Below, one piece after another: positions 53,386 to 63,330 of a stretch of DNA of 64,000 nt; the stretch's first letter is position 1; each line of letters opens with the position of its first letter. Origin of the DNA: Prorocentrum cordatum (Eukaryota > Sar > Dinophyceae > Prorocentrales > Prorocentraceae); the NCBI GenBank assembly GCA_963575745.1, contig CAUYUJ010021158.1, positions 1 to 64,000 on the forward strand. Reading direction: 5' to 3'. The translations under genes and the position numbers were made by a program. The notes beneath the pieces are model-generated. The model saw only the letters and a program-made list of their open reading frames with translations. It was not told where the DNA came from and ran no database searches.

Positions 53386-53964
53386 TTAGTCCTGAAGCAG
53401 GTCGTGATATCTGGAAGTGGGTTTATCGGGGGGGGGGGGGGGAATGAGGAGGCGGACCGTGAGACACATCTGGCTAGAGAACGACAAACAACAATGGATG
53501 TTCGGCCGCTGGTCCTCGAAGTCCTGGAGCTCCTGGTTCCCCCACTCGCACTGGTTCTCGATCGCTGTCTTGAACTCCTTGCTGTTCGGCAACTTCGAAG
53601 AGATGACGCTCCACGTCTCCGAATCGGACGCGCCTGGGCCCTCGTACCCGTGCTCCGGCGGCACCCTCAGACTCGTGATGACGTCGTTCATGCCGTCCAG
53701 CACCAGCGGCTCTTTGTCCTTCAGGATGGCAGCGTACGCGGCATCCAGCGTGCCCGTGGCCGTCCGAATCGCAATGTTCCCGGTTCCCTTGCTCCACGTC
53801 AGTGTGATTTTCGTCCTGTTGTTGCGGTCCTCCCACTCGCCAAGCGTGCGTAGATTTGTCGCCACCTTGCACGTCGTCCCGGAGTGACGAACTGGTTCCA
53901 CTTGAATGCTCTCGAAGAGGCTCCTCACCTCGTCCTCCGACAGCTGACACTCGAACTTCACCAT
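53386..53964 (-). CDS. Unidentified ORF downstream of the copia RNase H (192 aa)
   Basis: I chose the ATG at 53964 (MVKFECQLSEDEV); a longer version would need a GTG start. The first ~125 residues look like a folded mixed alpha/beta protein (TCKVATNLRTLGEW; KITLTWSKGTGN; AAYAAILKDKEPLVL). The last ~40 include a Pro run encoded by the poly-C/poly-G tract near 53431 and are probably not genuine. It lies in a different frame from the RNase H. It could be an extra 3' ORF, the Pol C-terminus shifted by an indel, or a host fragment. No family recognised. Confidence 0.4.
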   Translation of the reverse strand: MVKFECQLSEDEVRSLFESIQVEPVRHSGTTCKVATNLRTLGEWEDRNNRTKITLTWSKGTGNIAIRTATGTLDAAYAAILKDKEPLVLDGMNDVITSLRVPPEHGYEGPGASDSETWSVISSKLPNSKEFKTAIENQCEWGNQELQDFEDQRPNIHCCLSFSSQMCLTVRLLIPPPPPDKPTSRYHDLLQD

Positions 53965-54059
53965 GGCGACTTCGGCCGTTGGAATCACTCCTGGCGTTCG
54001 CGTTGCTAGAATCTAGCTTAGACCGAGCCGAAAGTAACTGACGACGGATCCGTTCCCGA

Positions 54060-54541
54060 GCTGCTGCTGCCATCACCGCTGGCTCATCAGCTAATTGATA
54101 TTCTCCACTCGTCATCGTAGCTCTCATCATGTCGGCGGGTTCGGCCTTTTCCTTAGTTAAGATGTCAGCCAACTGCAGGGCCGATGGTATCCACCAATAG
54201 CAATGCCCAAGACGACGCACACTCTCTTTCGTGATCACTAGATCGACAGCAACACGTTTGTCAGTACATGACCCCGCACTCCCGCAACCCACGATATGAT
54301 CATACATCGACTTGCAGTCAGTGACGGCAGTGGGGGTCAACAGTGGAAGAAATTCAGCCCGACGACGAAGACATAATTCACCGTTACTCCCCTCTAGTAG
54401 TAAACAGGATACCCATTCCAGATGCCCAAGACCGTCCATCTGAGCTGGTGTTTCTGCGGCTAGGGTAGACGACGTCACACGACGCAAACGATAACTCTTC
54501 CAGACCACGGGGCTCCACGGGCTCAACTCGTTTTGGATCAT
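54060..54541 (-). pseudogene. RNase H of the copia-like element
   Basis: SSTLAAETPAQMDG (catalytic Glu), AVTDCKSMYDHI (catalytic Asp) and WIPSALQLADILTKEKA (the conserved 'lAD.LTK' end of copia RNase H). These are in conventional order, unlike the LINEs in this window. After LTK the frame reads on through an Arg-rich tail (ARERIRRQLLSARSK) with no clear end. Confidence 0.8.
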
Positions 54542-54599
54542 CCTCTCGTCTGTAGCGGCATGACATATCCAACCTGTGTACCCGACTTCGACGCGCTTT

Positions 54600-55024
54600 G
54601 AGTGGACGCGTCAGAGTGCATGATGACTCTCAATCTTCCGCGAGAGATTTGAAAATTGCTTAGCTCGACGAACGACGGTATTGCCGTGTCTCACTTCACC
54701 GACGGTCGGCCTCGGCATGCATCGTTGACTCATGGATACCTGCGCTGCTAGATCAGGTCTGGACTCTCGAGCTAGCCAGTTACCGCTTCCAAGCATGGCC
54801 CTGAAGTTCGCGATTTCCTTGTCGGTCGCTGGGGTCCCAGGAGGAGCTCGAGGTCTGACTCCTGCAGCTTTCATGCTTTCGGCGAACTCCTTCTGAGATA
54901 CGGTCATTTCCTTTGTCCTGGGATCCTGGATGATGTTTGACCCGCAGAACTTGCCCTCATTGATCTTCCACTTCGGAAGCGGAAACTTTGACCTGAGGTA
55001 CTTGAGAAAGGCATCATATTTCTA
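54600..55024 (-). pseudogene. RT C-terminal and connection region
   Basis: In a third frame: KYDAFLKYLRSKFPLPKW, MTVSQKEFAESMKA, then the copia connection motif FRAMLGSGNWLARESRPDLA. The RNase H start SDASTQSASKSG (first catalytic Asp) lies near 54625 in yet another frame, so at least one more indel is present. Confidence 0.75.
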
Positions 55025-55025
55025 C

Positions 55026-55375
55026 GTTTTCCTCCAGTCAAGATATCGCCCACATGCGTAGCAATGAGACCGCATAGCTTGCCGCCCTCGAAGAGCAAGA
55101 ACAGGCACGGGTCTAGCTTCGACTGCCTCCAGCCCTCACTTTCGCCAGTCCGCAGCCAGTCGAAAATCGTGTTCTTCAATTTGCCCCACCACTGAGCTGG
55201 AACATCGTTGAAACCGTAAATCGGCCTGATCAACTTCAGCAGCTGGTCGGGATGCATCCTGGGCAGACCACCTCGAGGTTGTCGCTGATAGAGGTCACCA
55301 CCTTCACGCTGAATCGGATCGGCCTCCAGGAACGCGCCCTCCACGTCGCCGATCTGGATCTGGAAGCCGTGGGAA
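55026..55375 (-). pseudogene. RT core of the copia-like element
   Basis: The frame continues GDVEGAFLEAD (motif A with catalytic Asp), DLYQRQPRGGLPRM, LIRPIYGFNDVPAQWW (the copia RT 'LYGL.qa' region), LDPCLFLL, and motif C as HVGDILTGG. The H-V-G-D codons are at 55056-55045. Copia RTs normally have (Y/H)VDD, so the first catalytic Asp of the box is Gly. The frame is lost again near 55025. Confidence 0.8.
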
Positions 55376-58141
55376 TGCCAGCAACTGGTAGGCCACCACT
55401 TTGTCGTTCTGGGATAGCGTAGAAGAAGAAGAAGAAATCTTGTTCTCTCGCACCAGCTTCATCGGGCCGGGGTCCATGTAGCCTTGACTGCAAAGGCGCG
55501 CCTTGACGATCTCTGAGTCTGTGTCATCGATCTTGCTGGTCAGGATCATCCTGCTCCCCACGATCCGCTCCGGCGTAGACCGTCGCACCTCGTCTGACTT
55601 CACCCTGTCCAGTGGCTCGAGCGCCTGCTTCACCTCGATCAGATTCGTCAGTTCCTTCGTCACGCCTGCCAGGATCTTCTCACCTTCCGGGCTCTGCCAC
55701 TTCGGGTCCTTCCGATTGATTTCTCGCCGACCTCCAGCCAGTAAGGCGTCCTCTAGCTCTTCCTCCGTTTCTGGGTTCACGTGCAGCACTCTGAGCTTCT
55801 CGTCGTCTTCTTCCGCATCGATCACCATCAGGGAGTCCTTCTCCTTTTTGACTCTTGGAACCTTCTGAGGCGGCTCCTTGACGATCTGCTCCTGACCAGG
55901 ACCCTCCTGCTTGTGCACCTTGTTCGGCCTGACCATCTCCTCCGTCACCGTCCTCTTGCCGACGATGCGACGTCTCGCCGTCTGCTTGGTCTGCTCCTCC
56001 TGAACATCCTCCTGACCTGCGACCTGCTCACCCTCGTCCTGCGCCTCGACTTCCTCCTGACCATCGTCTGCGCCATGTTCAGACGTTGGCCCCTCTGTCT
56101 CCTGCTGCTGAGCTGGATCGGGACCTGGCGCCTGCTGTCCTCCACCTACGCCACTAGGAGGTCGTTCGTCTGCCGTGATGTCCATGAAGCCTCGCTGCGG
56201 ACCCTGGCCGTCCATGAATTCCTTCGCCAGAGCACGAAGTTCAGGTTGAACGACTTCAGCAGCCAACTTCTCCTCAGGTGTGGCCAGGCGTAGCTGCTCA
56301 GGGGCGGCCTTGATCACAACGCCCGGCACGGCCACCCAGTAGTTTCCCCTCACAGGTCCCAGAATGACAGCAGAACCTCGCCATCGGGCGTGAGCTTTTT
56401 TACCTAGGATGCCTCGTCCACGACGCCACACAGCAACACGATCACCTGGTTGGAAAATGCGAGCAGTCCTGGGTCGGCTATCCAGAGCAACGCGAGCAGC
56501 TCGTTTGTCCATGTACTCAAGCACGGCCTGACGAGCACACTGACGACGATTCCCCATCTCGACGAACGGCTCGTCGTGCAGGGCGGCGCTGTTGACCACC
56601 ACGTTCGGCGTCTCCTGCATCAGGTCGGACGGTACTTCTGGGTTACGTCCCAGTGCAATTTGGTATGGAGAATGTCCGTGAGCACGAAGTAGGGAGTTCT
56701 TGGCCATCACCACTGCCCTGACGCACTCGGTCCAGCTGTCCTTGTCCTTCGGCACGTTCTGGTCGAGTACCTTGTTGAGGATATCTTCGAACCAGGCCCC
56801 GTGGCGTTCGGCATGCCCCACTTGTTCATGCGCCTCGCCTGCAGCATCCGTCACCTCGATGCCCTGCTTCTCGAAGGAGTCGATGATGTCCTGCCCGAGG
56901 TTGGTCTTCCCAGCGTCGCACTTCAGGAACTTGGGCGGTCCGTAGGGCATGCTCCAGCTGGGCTCGAAGATCTCCATCAGCACTTTGCCCGTCTCCTGAT
57001 CGAAGAAGGGAGTCATCTGCTGAAGACCGCTACTCGGGCACACGACGTTGAGCGCCTTTACCTTCATGCCCTCTTTCCAGCCAGGCAACTCCTTGACGTC
57101 CATCTCCGCCAGCCTCAATGGCGCCACCTTGGACGGAACCTTCACAGGCCGGGAGGACTTGGGAAGCCTCCGTCCCTCGCAGACTGAGCACGAGAACTTC
57201 CGAGCCATCGCCATCACCATCTCGCTGGCCTTCGCGTGCTTCAGGATGCGCACCATGTCCTCGTTGCTCGGGTGCCCCAGGTTCGCGTGAAGCCTGCGCA
57301 GAGAGGACTCCAATGACAGCTTCCTTATCTTCACGATCTCGGGGTCCTCAGTCACCGAGAGCACCTCCGTGCAATACTTGATGTCGTCCACCTCCAGCTG
57401 GCACAGCATTGCCTCTGCGATCTTCTTGCACAACGCCTTCGGATACCTCTCGGAATATACACTTCTCTTGATACCTTGTATGCTGTCCCAGCACCACTGA
57501 TGTTCGTGGTCCCGACGGCATCGTAATTCTTTCATCACCCACTTCAGCGAGTCCGCGTTGGTTGCAAAACACCACTCCTTTGACATCATCATGTTCGAGA
57601 CAGGATCGCGAAGCCCCACTCGACAGCCACTGACTGATACCCGGTGGACCTCTTTCTCGTTGCACAGGTTCCTCACGGGGACGCAGTCCCATGACTTCGC
57701 ATTCGGTGGAGTTTCGATGGTAAAATACTTGTCCTTCCTGATCTGCATCTTCGCCACCACCACACAGAATCGCAAGTACCCGGTCGCCTCCTTGACCAAC
57801 TTCCGATGCTCCTCTGGGTCTCTCCTGCTAGACTCCGGCGTCAGGTTCTGCATGATCGACAGAGCGCTGCAAGGAGGACTCATGCTGATGAACTCGGGCT
57901 CCTCCGCGTCTATCAAGTGCAGGATGTGATGCCTATCTTCAGCTCGTCGGGCGTCCCAGCCGTTCTTCAGGTCGAAGGCACCGAGGTTCTGGAAGCATAG
58001 GTTCTCGAACACCACGGGTAGCCGCGGCTCCGAAAACAGTTCAAGACACTTCGGTTGCATACCTAGACGAGCCTGCGCTGCCTTGGCTCCCTTCACCACC
58101 TCCTTCTTGGCCTTCCTGCTCATGATGTCCGTCACCCCCAC
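55376..58141 (-). pseudogene. Pol: methyltransferase-like domain, integrase, start of RT
   Basis: Residues are counted from 58141. About 31-250 is a domain resembling C5-cytosine methyltransferases: CLELFSEP (motif I position), DLKNGWD, SMSPPC (motif IV, Cys91), TIETPPNAKSW (motif VI-like). The Gly-rich AdoMet loop is not conserved. Integrase: zinc-binding H285, H290, C318, C321; catalytic D348 (EMDV), D409 (KCDAG), E445 (GHAERHG), with 35 residues between D409 and E445 (DD35E). A GKKAHARWRG/NYWVAVPG C-terminal domain and an acidic linker of about 200 residues follow. The copia RT begins at about residue 815 (VGSRMILTSK; VKARLCSQGY). A one-base insertion near 55375 breaks the frame. Confidence 0.82.
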
Positions 58142-58530
58142 GGTCCAGTGCGCCTCCGACTCCTCCTTGTCGTCGCTGGCCTCAGGGCTCCGGCTCGGCC
58201 CTGCCGAAGACCTGCCGTCGCAGCCGCCGCGAACTCCTCCAGGTCGGTTGCCTCCGACGTCGCCATCACATCAATCTCCGCCGTCTGAATCTTCTTATTC
58301 TCGCCGTTCTTCATCTCGCAGAGATTCAGCTGGTAGTGTCCACTGGCGGCGACCTTCAGAGGTACTGCGACGTTGATCCTGGTAAACCTGATCTCGTCCC
58401 GCTCCATATCCAGGATTGCGCCGAGAGCTTTGAGCATCGGCTTGCTGACCAGCAAGGGAGTCCTGCCTGGCACCACGCACAGCCGAAGGATCAGCATCCT
58501 CCCGCCGACCCGGCACTGCATCTCGACCGA
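58132..58530 (-). pseudogene. Protease remainder
   Basis: The same frame continues after the TAA: SVEMQCRVGGRM, then VVPGRTPLLVSKPMLKALGA, a flap/C-terminal retropepsin-like segment. The proper frame is lost at about 58200-58230: this frame ends in an Arg-rich tail, while an acidic sequence (SRSPEASDDKEESEAHW) leading into the next domain lies in another frame. A one- or two-base indel is the simplest reading. Confidence 0.75.
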
Positions 58531-58533
58531 TTA

Positions 58534-59886
58534 GATTGACGACAGCGTCTCCTGATTTCCAAACTTGAACGTCGTGGCCTTCTCTTGCTTCATCACCTTC
58601 ACCTCCAGTCCTTCCTTCATCATCTCCTGCTTGTGCTGCGACAGGGTCTCCTCGCCGATCGCTCCTTTACCGCATCCAGTATCGACCACGCCGTTTCCCG
58701 GCTCGTGAGCTGTCGTATTCAGCACCTCTGGGTACTCCAAGTCGCCGTCCTGACCGCTGAGGTTCCAGTACTCCTGGATGAGGTCATGCACGTCCTCCTC
58801 CAGTCCCTCGTAGGCGTCGATGACCGCGGCCATCTCATCCTCGGAGTTCACCTCGTCGGTCTGGTCGCCCTGGTGACCCCTTAGCTCCATCTGAGCCTCG
58901 TCTTCGCAGACCTCGCACTCGAAGCTGTCGTCGTCGTCCTCGAAAGCGTACACCACGTTGACGCCCTTCTCTTTGCCCTTACCTTTGCCATCACGTGGCG
59001 GTGGACGTCGCTGTCTCTTCGGCTTCGTGCAATTCCTGCTGAAGTGTCCGACCTCGTCGCAGTTGTAGCATCGCACCCGCTTCGCCATGTTCTTGATGTC
59101 CGGCTTCTTTGGACCGAACCCCCGCGCCAGGTGCTCCTTGGATATCTTGTTGCGCTGAACTTGCCACGTCACCAGAATCTCGATGGCCTCGCTCTCGTCC
59201 AGGATGTCGTTCTCGTCCTCGTCGTCCTCCTGAAGGCCTGTCATCAGCGTCTCGATGTCCAGGTGGCTGTCCTCCTCGTCCTCGACAACGTGCGCGTTGT
59301 ATGTCCTTTGCTGCTGGCCGAAGTCGGTTGGGCCGTTTGGAAATGTCGTCCTCAGCGCCGATGCCACGTCCCGTTCCTTGTGCGATCTCGATGACGCCGC
59401 GAGCACCACGGCCAAGCATTGTGGTGGAAGATGTGCACCCAGCAGCAGCAAGTAGCCTCTTGCCATGTCGGGCAGCGCTACGCCCTCGGCTTCGCCCTTG
59501 GCGAACGACGCCTGAGCCCTGCCGCAGTAGGCCGCCATCGCCTCATTCTTCGCTAGCTTCAGCGGGAACACCCCCTGGAGTGCCTCGCCCAGCCTGTCGT
59601 GCGCCGCGACGTCCGGGAAGCGCGCATCCAGCGTATCGAACAGCACATGCTCGCCTCCCTCCGTCTCCAAGTCGTCCATGTCAATGATCTCCATCGCGCG
59701 CGCCGCCACATCGTCCAGAAGTGTGAACAGCATCGGCCCCATTGCCGTCGCTGGTGTGCCCTTGGCCCGCTGCACGATGATGTGCGCCCGAGCCCACTTC
59801 TTCCACACCCGATAGTCGCGAAAAGCGTCGGCTCCGTTGCCAGCAAATCTCCTGATGCCGCCGGCCTGCCCAGCGTCCGCGTTCAT
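58534..59886 (-). pseudogene. Gag and start of protease
   Basis: The first ATG is at 59886 (MNADAGQ). The N-terminal 250 residues are a helical Gag-like region (WKKWARAHIIVQRAKG; LGEALQGVFPLKLAKNE). A CCHC zinc knuckle CYNCDEVGHFSRNC lies at residues about 273-286, flanked by basic KPKRQRRPPPR. An acidic linker follows, then the protease active site VVDTG (DTG at about 402-404), whose Asp is intact. A TAA at about 58531-58533 stops the frame inside the protease, shortly after FGNQETLSSI. Gag packages RNA; the protease would release Gag and Pol products. Confidence 0.83.
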
Positions 59887-59907
59887 CTTTTTGAGCACCG
59901 CCCGCAC

Positions 59908-60789
59908 TCGCCTGAGTGCCTCCCAGCGACAGCGCCTGCTATCGCGCGGCCCGCTCCGCTACCAATGCAGATGGCTTCGAGAGTGGGGCCCCCGCCCTAT
60001 CTTTTCCTCGCCCGAGGCAAGCCAAAATGCTGCGGCACAGACTCAACACGCACAAAGCACACACTGGCCCAGCTGGGCCTCCATTACTTCATAGGTCATC
60101 CAGAGGGGGCCCGCGAGGGCCTCATGCAACCACTCAACCAAAGCACTGAGATCACTACGATCAGCACCTCCCTTCTACTCCTCCTTCTGCTCCTCATTTT
60201 CATTCCTTTCTCCTTTCTCCACCTCCCTGATCCTTTTCTGTCATTCTCTTCCTCTGTCCTTCCTTCCCTTTCCTCCTCTGTTCTGCCCTCCCTGATCCTC
60301 TTCTGTCCTTCTTCCATCGTGCTCAGTCATCCGACCCCTTCCCCCATCGTCTCTCCATATGTACGAGCCGATCCGCAAGAAGAGGTCGGACAAGCGCGCG
60401 CCAGCGTGGTTTCACACCTTCAGCGCTAAACGAGGATTTCTGGGGGATGGGGGTCTTCACCTGTGCCAGCCCAGCTGTTTGCTCAACTAGCCCAAGAATC
60501 CTTCTGCTGACCTGTGTCGAACCCCAGCTCAGCCGCCTCTCGAGGACGCGCAGGGCCCGAGGAGGGAGGGGGGGAAGGGGAGGAGAAGAGCGATGAGAAG
60601 AAACATGAGAAGAAGGACAATAATGATGGGGAGGATGATGATGAGGAGGAGGAGAAGAAGGCAGACGGTATTCGAGGAGGAGGGGAATTCCATGAGATCG
60701 AGGAAGAGGTTTAGAAGGACGTCGAGGACAGGGTCAAGGAGATCCAGTCTTGCTGGATGCAACTGAACGGAATGCCGATGTCGGTGAAG
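59908..60789. other. Low-complexity flank right of the copia element
   Basis: Pyrimidine-rich CTCCTTCTGCTCCTC and TCCTTCCTTCCCTTTCCTCC runs at 60170-60330, and purine-rich GAGGAGGAGGAGAAGAAGG sequence at 60560-60700. No LTR identified and no gene supported. Confidence 0.6.
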
Positions 60790-60935
60790 GAGAGGTTCGG
60801 GGCAATATCCTCGATCTTACGTAACATGGCCGCGTGATTGATGACCTCATCCTGGCGCGCAATCTCGAAGCGATCCATGCCAGGGTGCGTGCCGTACCGC
60901 AAGACATTGTAATCTCTCGGATGCAGGGGCGCAAG
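60745..60935 (-). other. Possible coding fragment, unidentified
   Basis: A minus-strand frame reads HPRDYNVLRYGTHPGMDRFE, then IARQDEVINHAAMLRKIED and FTDIGIPFSCIQQDW. Unlike the flanks it is not low-complexity and looks protein-like. No family recognised and no boundaries visible. Confidence 0.3.
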
Positions 60936-60939
60936 AGGG

Positions 60940-61580
60940 AGGGGCGTCCCCCTTCTCACTCCTCTGCCTCCCTCCTGATCCTACTCCTCCTCTGCCCCCT
61001 TCTCCTCCTCCTCCTCCTACCACTTATCGTTATTGTCCTTCCACCTCGTATCTTCCCCCTATTCCTCCTTCTCTCCTCTCTGCCATCCCGACCGCAAGAG
61101 CTTTCCCGAAAAGGTTGGGATCGGGCATCCGTTTCCCCGTGAACCGTCAAGTAAGATCTTGGCCAGCGCAGCTCTACCAGTACACGTGTGCCTTTGCGCC
61201 GCTGGAGAACCCTTGGGCGATCGGTGGTCGCCCGTCATGACTGCTTTGAGCAGTGGCGGCTCGTGGCAGCGACGGCGACGGATGATGGCGATGGGGCCCC
61301 CTCTCCCTACGCCCTCGTGCTTTCCCCCGCCTCCCCGAGGGCTCCCGTGGGCCCTCCGCCCCCCTTCCGAATCCCCAGAGGGCTGCCCCCCCCGAGGATC
61401 TCTTGAGGATCTCCCTCCTCCTCCCCCGAGGGCTTCCTCCCCCGACCCCCCAGAGGGCTCTTCCCCCCTCTTGGGGGCGCGCCCCGATGTTCCCAGTCGT
61501 TTCGAGAATGTGCCAAAGCACCGCGTCGCTAGGGAAGAGCCACACATCCCAAACTATATTGCAAACTGAGTGAACCGTCA
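60940..61580. other. Pyrimidine-rich, GC-rich DNA without a supported gene
   Basis: CCTCCTCCTCCTCC-type runs near 60990-61080 and CCCCGAGGGCTCCC / CCCCCCGAGGATCTC repeats at 61320-61470 give Pro/Arg/Gly-rich open frames on both strands. I see no domain. Confidence 0.6.
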
Positions 61581-61582
61581 AA

Positions 61583-61790
61583 GCGCGTGAAAACCCCGGG
61601 TTTCTGAAGCCAGGCCAATGCAATAACAACGACAATGCAACATTAACGCCACTGCAAGCCCGCCGACCCCTGACTCCAGGCGCGTGAAAACTCAATATCC
61701 CTTAAACAAGGCCACCGCAATAACAAGCACAATGCAACATTCACGTCGATGCCAGTCCGCCGACCCCAGGCGCGCGATTAATTCATATAC
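61583..61790 (+). repeat. Two ~97-bp tandem repeats
   Basis: GCGCGTGAAAA starts at 61583 and 61680. Each unit continues with CGCAATAACAA, CACAATGCAACATT, ACGCC/ACGTC and CCGCCGACCCC. A third, partial start (GCGCGCGATTAA) is at 61770. Confidence 0.8.
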
Positions 61791-61794
61791 AACA

Positions 61795-62030
61795 TCTTTG
61801 TTTTTGTATAACATATTAACTACGCGTGACAACGCCATGCTTCATGAATAACATATATATCTTCAGATGCATGGCGCATGCCATGTTAATTCGCAATATC
61901 AAGCTACGCATGCTAACGCGGTATACCATGCATAGTATCATACCAATTCCAAGTTGTAACGCTGTCTTACAACTAACATCGTATGGTATATTACATGCGT
62001 ACCATGGCACATGACATAATTAATCATGCG
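61795..62030. repeat. AT-rich, palindrome-rich segment
   Basis: AT content jumps here. Many short palindromes and inverted repeats occur: ATGCATGGCGCATGCCAT, GGTAT-15 nt-ATACC near 61921, CATGCGTACCATGGCACATG, ATTAATCATGCG. No coding frame is convincing. Confidence 0.7.
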
Positions 62031-62031
62031 T

Positions 62032-62147
62032 GTAAGCCGCTGAGGCTTACAGCCGGTAGCGTAAGCCACTGAGGCTTACAGCCGGTAGCGTTAGCCGCCG
62101 AAACTTACAGCTGGTATCGTAAGCCACCAAGGCTTACAGCCGTTAGC
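62032..62147 (+). repeat. Four 29-bp hairpin repeats
   Basis: Exact 29-bp spacing (62032, 62061, 62090, 62119). Each unit has GTAAGCC-5 nt-GGCTTAC, a 7-bp stem, followed by AGCCGGTAGC. The third unit is changed to GTTAGCC / AACTTAC. Units 1, 2 and 4 keep the full stem although loop bases vary (GCTGA, ACTGA, ACCAA). Confidence 0.88.
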
Positions 62148-63330
62148 CGAGCAAGTCTCGGCGGCCTGGGTTCCAAGGTTTCCAGGACTTCTCATATCTT
62201 CTAATGTTCCGCACCGGCTGCGCCGCTAAATGCTTTGGAAATCTTGGAATCGGCCTCGCCCCAACATGCCGATGCAATGTGTGCGTCTCCCCTTTCCGCA
62301 GCCGGCGGGCTCCTCCTCCCTCCCCTCCTGCGTGGTGGCCTACTTCGCTTTTCGCGCGCACGCCAGCGCCCTATCGACAGAAAAGTGACTCTGCCAGCTG
62401 CCGACGCAAAAAGTGCGTCTCCCCAACAAGGGGCGACGCGCGCACCGCGTAGTCTTATTGTATCTGCTCTTTGGTGGTCCCTTTCTGGCCGTGCCGTTCG
62501 GGAAGCGATATACTGCAATCTGGTTGTATAGCATAATTTGGTCGGGCGCGCGCTTCCGAGGAGGACATGTAGTACTAGCGTGTCCTTGTGCGTCCCACGG
62601 AAGGAATTCTGAGCCAATTGTATCATGACATCAATCTCGCCCTAGTTGAATGCTTTCCGCATCCTTTCCATCTTCTTGGAGCCAGCTCCCACCTCTGGGC
62701 GGGAAACAGTCAGCGAGACGCGCGTGCGAGCCGGCGACTTCCATGCAGTTGCCTGCTGTTCGCGAGGAGGAGCTCGTCAGAGGTACATATGGTGAACGCT
62801 GAAGGGTGCGCGCGGGCAAAACAGGTCAAGCTTGTGACTGAGATGATCAACCGGGGTAGCCAGAGTCGGTACGTGCAGGAGACGTGGGTACCCCAGTCCG
62901 ACGTCTTCGTCACGGACGCTGTCTCAAGCTTCACGTACCGATGATGATACCCTCCAAGCGAACCCGACTCAAACGCCGCCCTCGGATAGCAGGTAGCGAC
63001 GGCGTGGCTTCGCCAGCACTCCAGTCCCGATTTAGCATGCAAAGCAAAGCGCTTTGAAAAGTGCCAGGACTCGGGCTGCCCGAAAACGACTCGGCACAAA
63101 AAAGTTGTCTCTCGTCTCGGGGCAACGTAAGACTCGAGTAAGCCGGAGCCCGGGTTTGCCGACTTTTTCTTTGACTTGCGCGTCCTGGATTCTGACGGCC
63201 CCTTTTTTCGTGGGGTGTCTGCAGGGGGGGCCCGCGTTGCAGGAATCCAGAGCCCCCCAGAGGTTTACTTCAAGAGAGTCTGTGCGTCGACGTTCGGGCT
63301 CAAGGCAAGCATCCGAAAAAATATGTAGCC
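62148..63330. other. No identified gene; possible short coding fragments
   Basis: GTGCGTCTCCCC recurs near 62280 and 62410. A plus-strand frame at about 62780-62944 reads VKLVTEMINRGSQSRYVQET and WVPQSDVFVTDAVSSF before a stop; it looks protein-like but is unassigned. The rest up to 63330 shows no feature I can defend. Confidence 0.35.

Larger units (their letters stand above)
53386..59886 (-). mobile_element. Copia-like LTR retrotransposon, decayed
   Basis: Minus-strand order is Gag with zinc knuckle, aspartic protease, methyltransferase-like domain, integrase, RT and RNase H. Integrase before RT defines the Ty1/copia arrangement. There is at least one in-frame stop and several frameshifts (near 58530, 58210, 55375, 55025, 54600, 54540). 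I could not find matching LTRs or a primer-binding site in 52000-53385 or 59887-60500, so true ends are unknown. Base composition is GC-rich and clearly different from the neighbouring satellites. Confidence 0.88.

Noticed and set aside
52000-60500. LTRs of the copia-like element
   Set aside because: I compared the flanks by eye and found no matching direct repeats or TG...CA pair; claiming LTRs would be a guess.
61033-61569. 178-codon Pro/Ser-rich open frame
   Set aside because: Low-complexity GC-rich DNA is open on both strands, with no domain and no codon signature.
62032-62147. CRISPR array
   Set aside because: Units are contiguous 29-bp repeats without distinct spacers, in a eukaryotic context.
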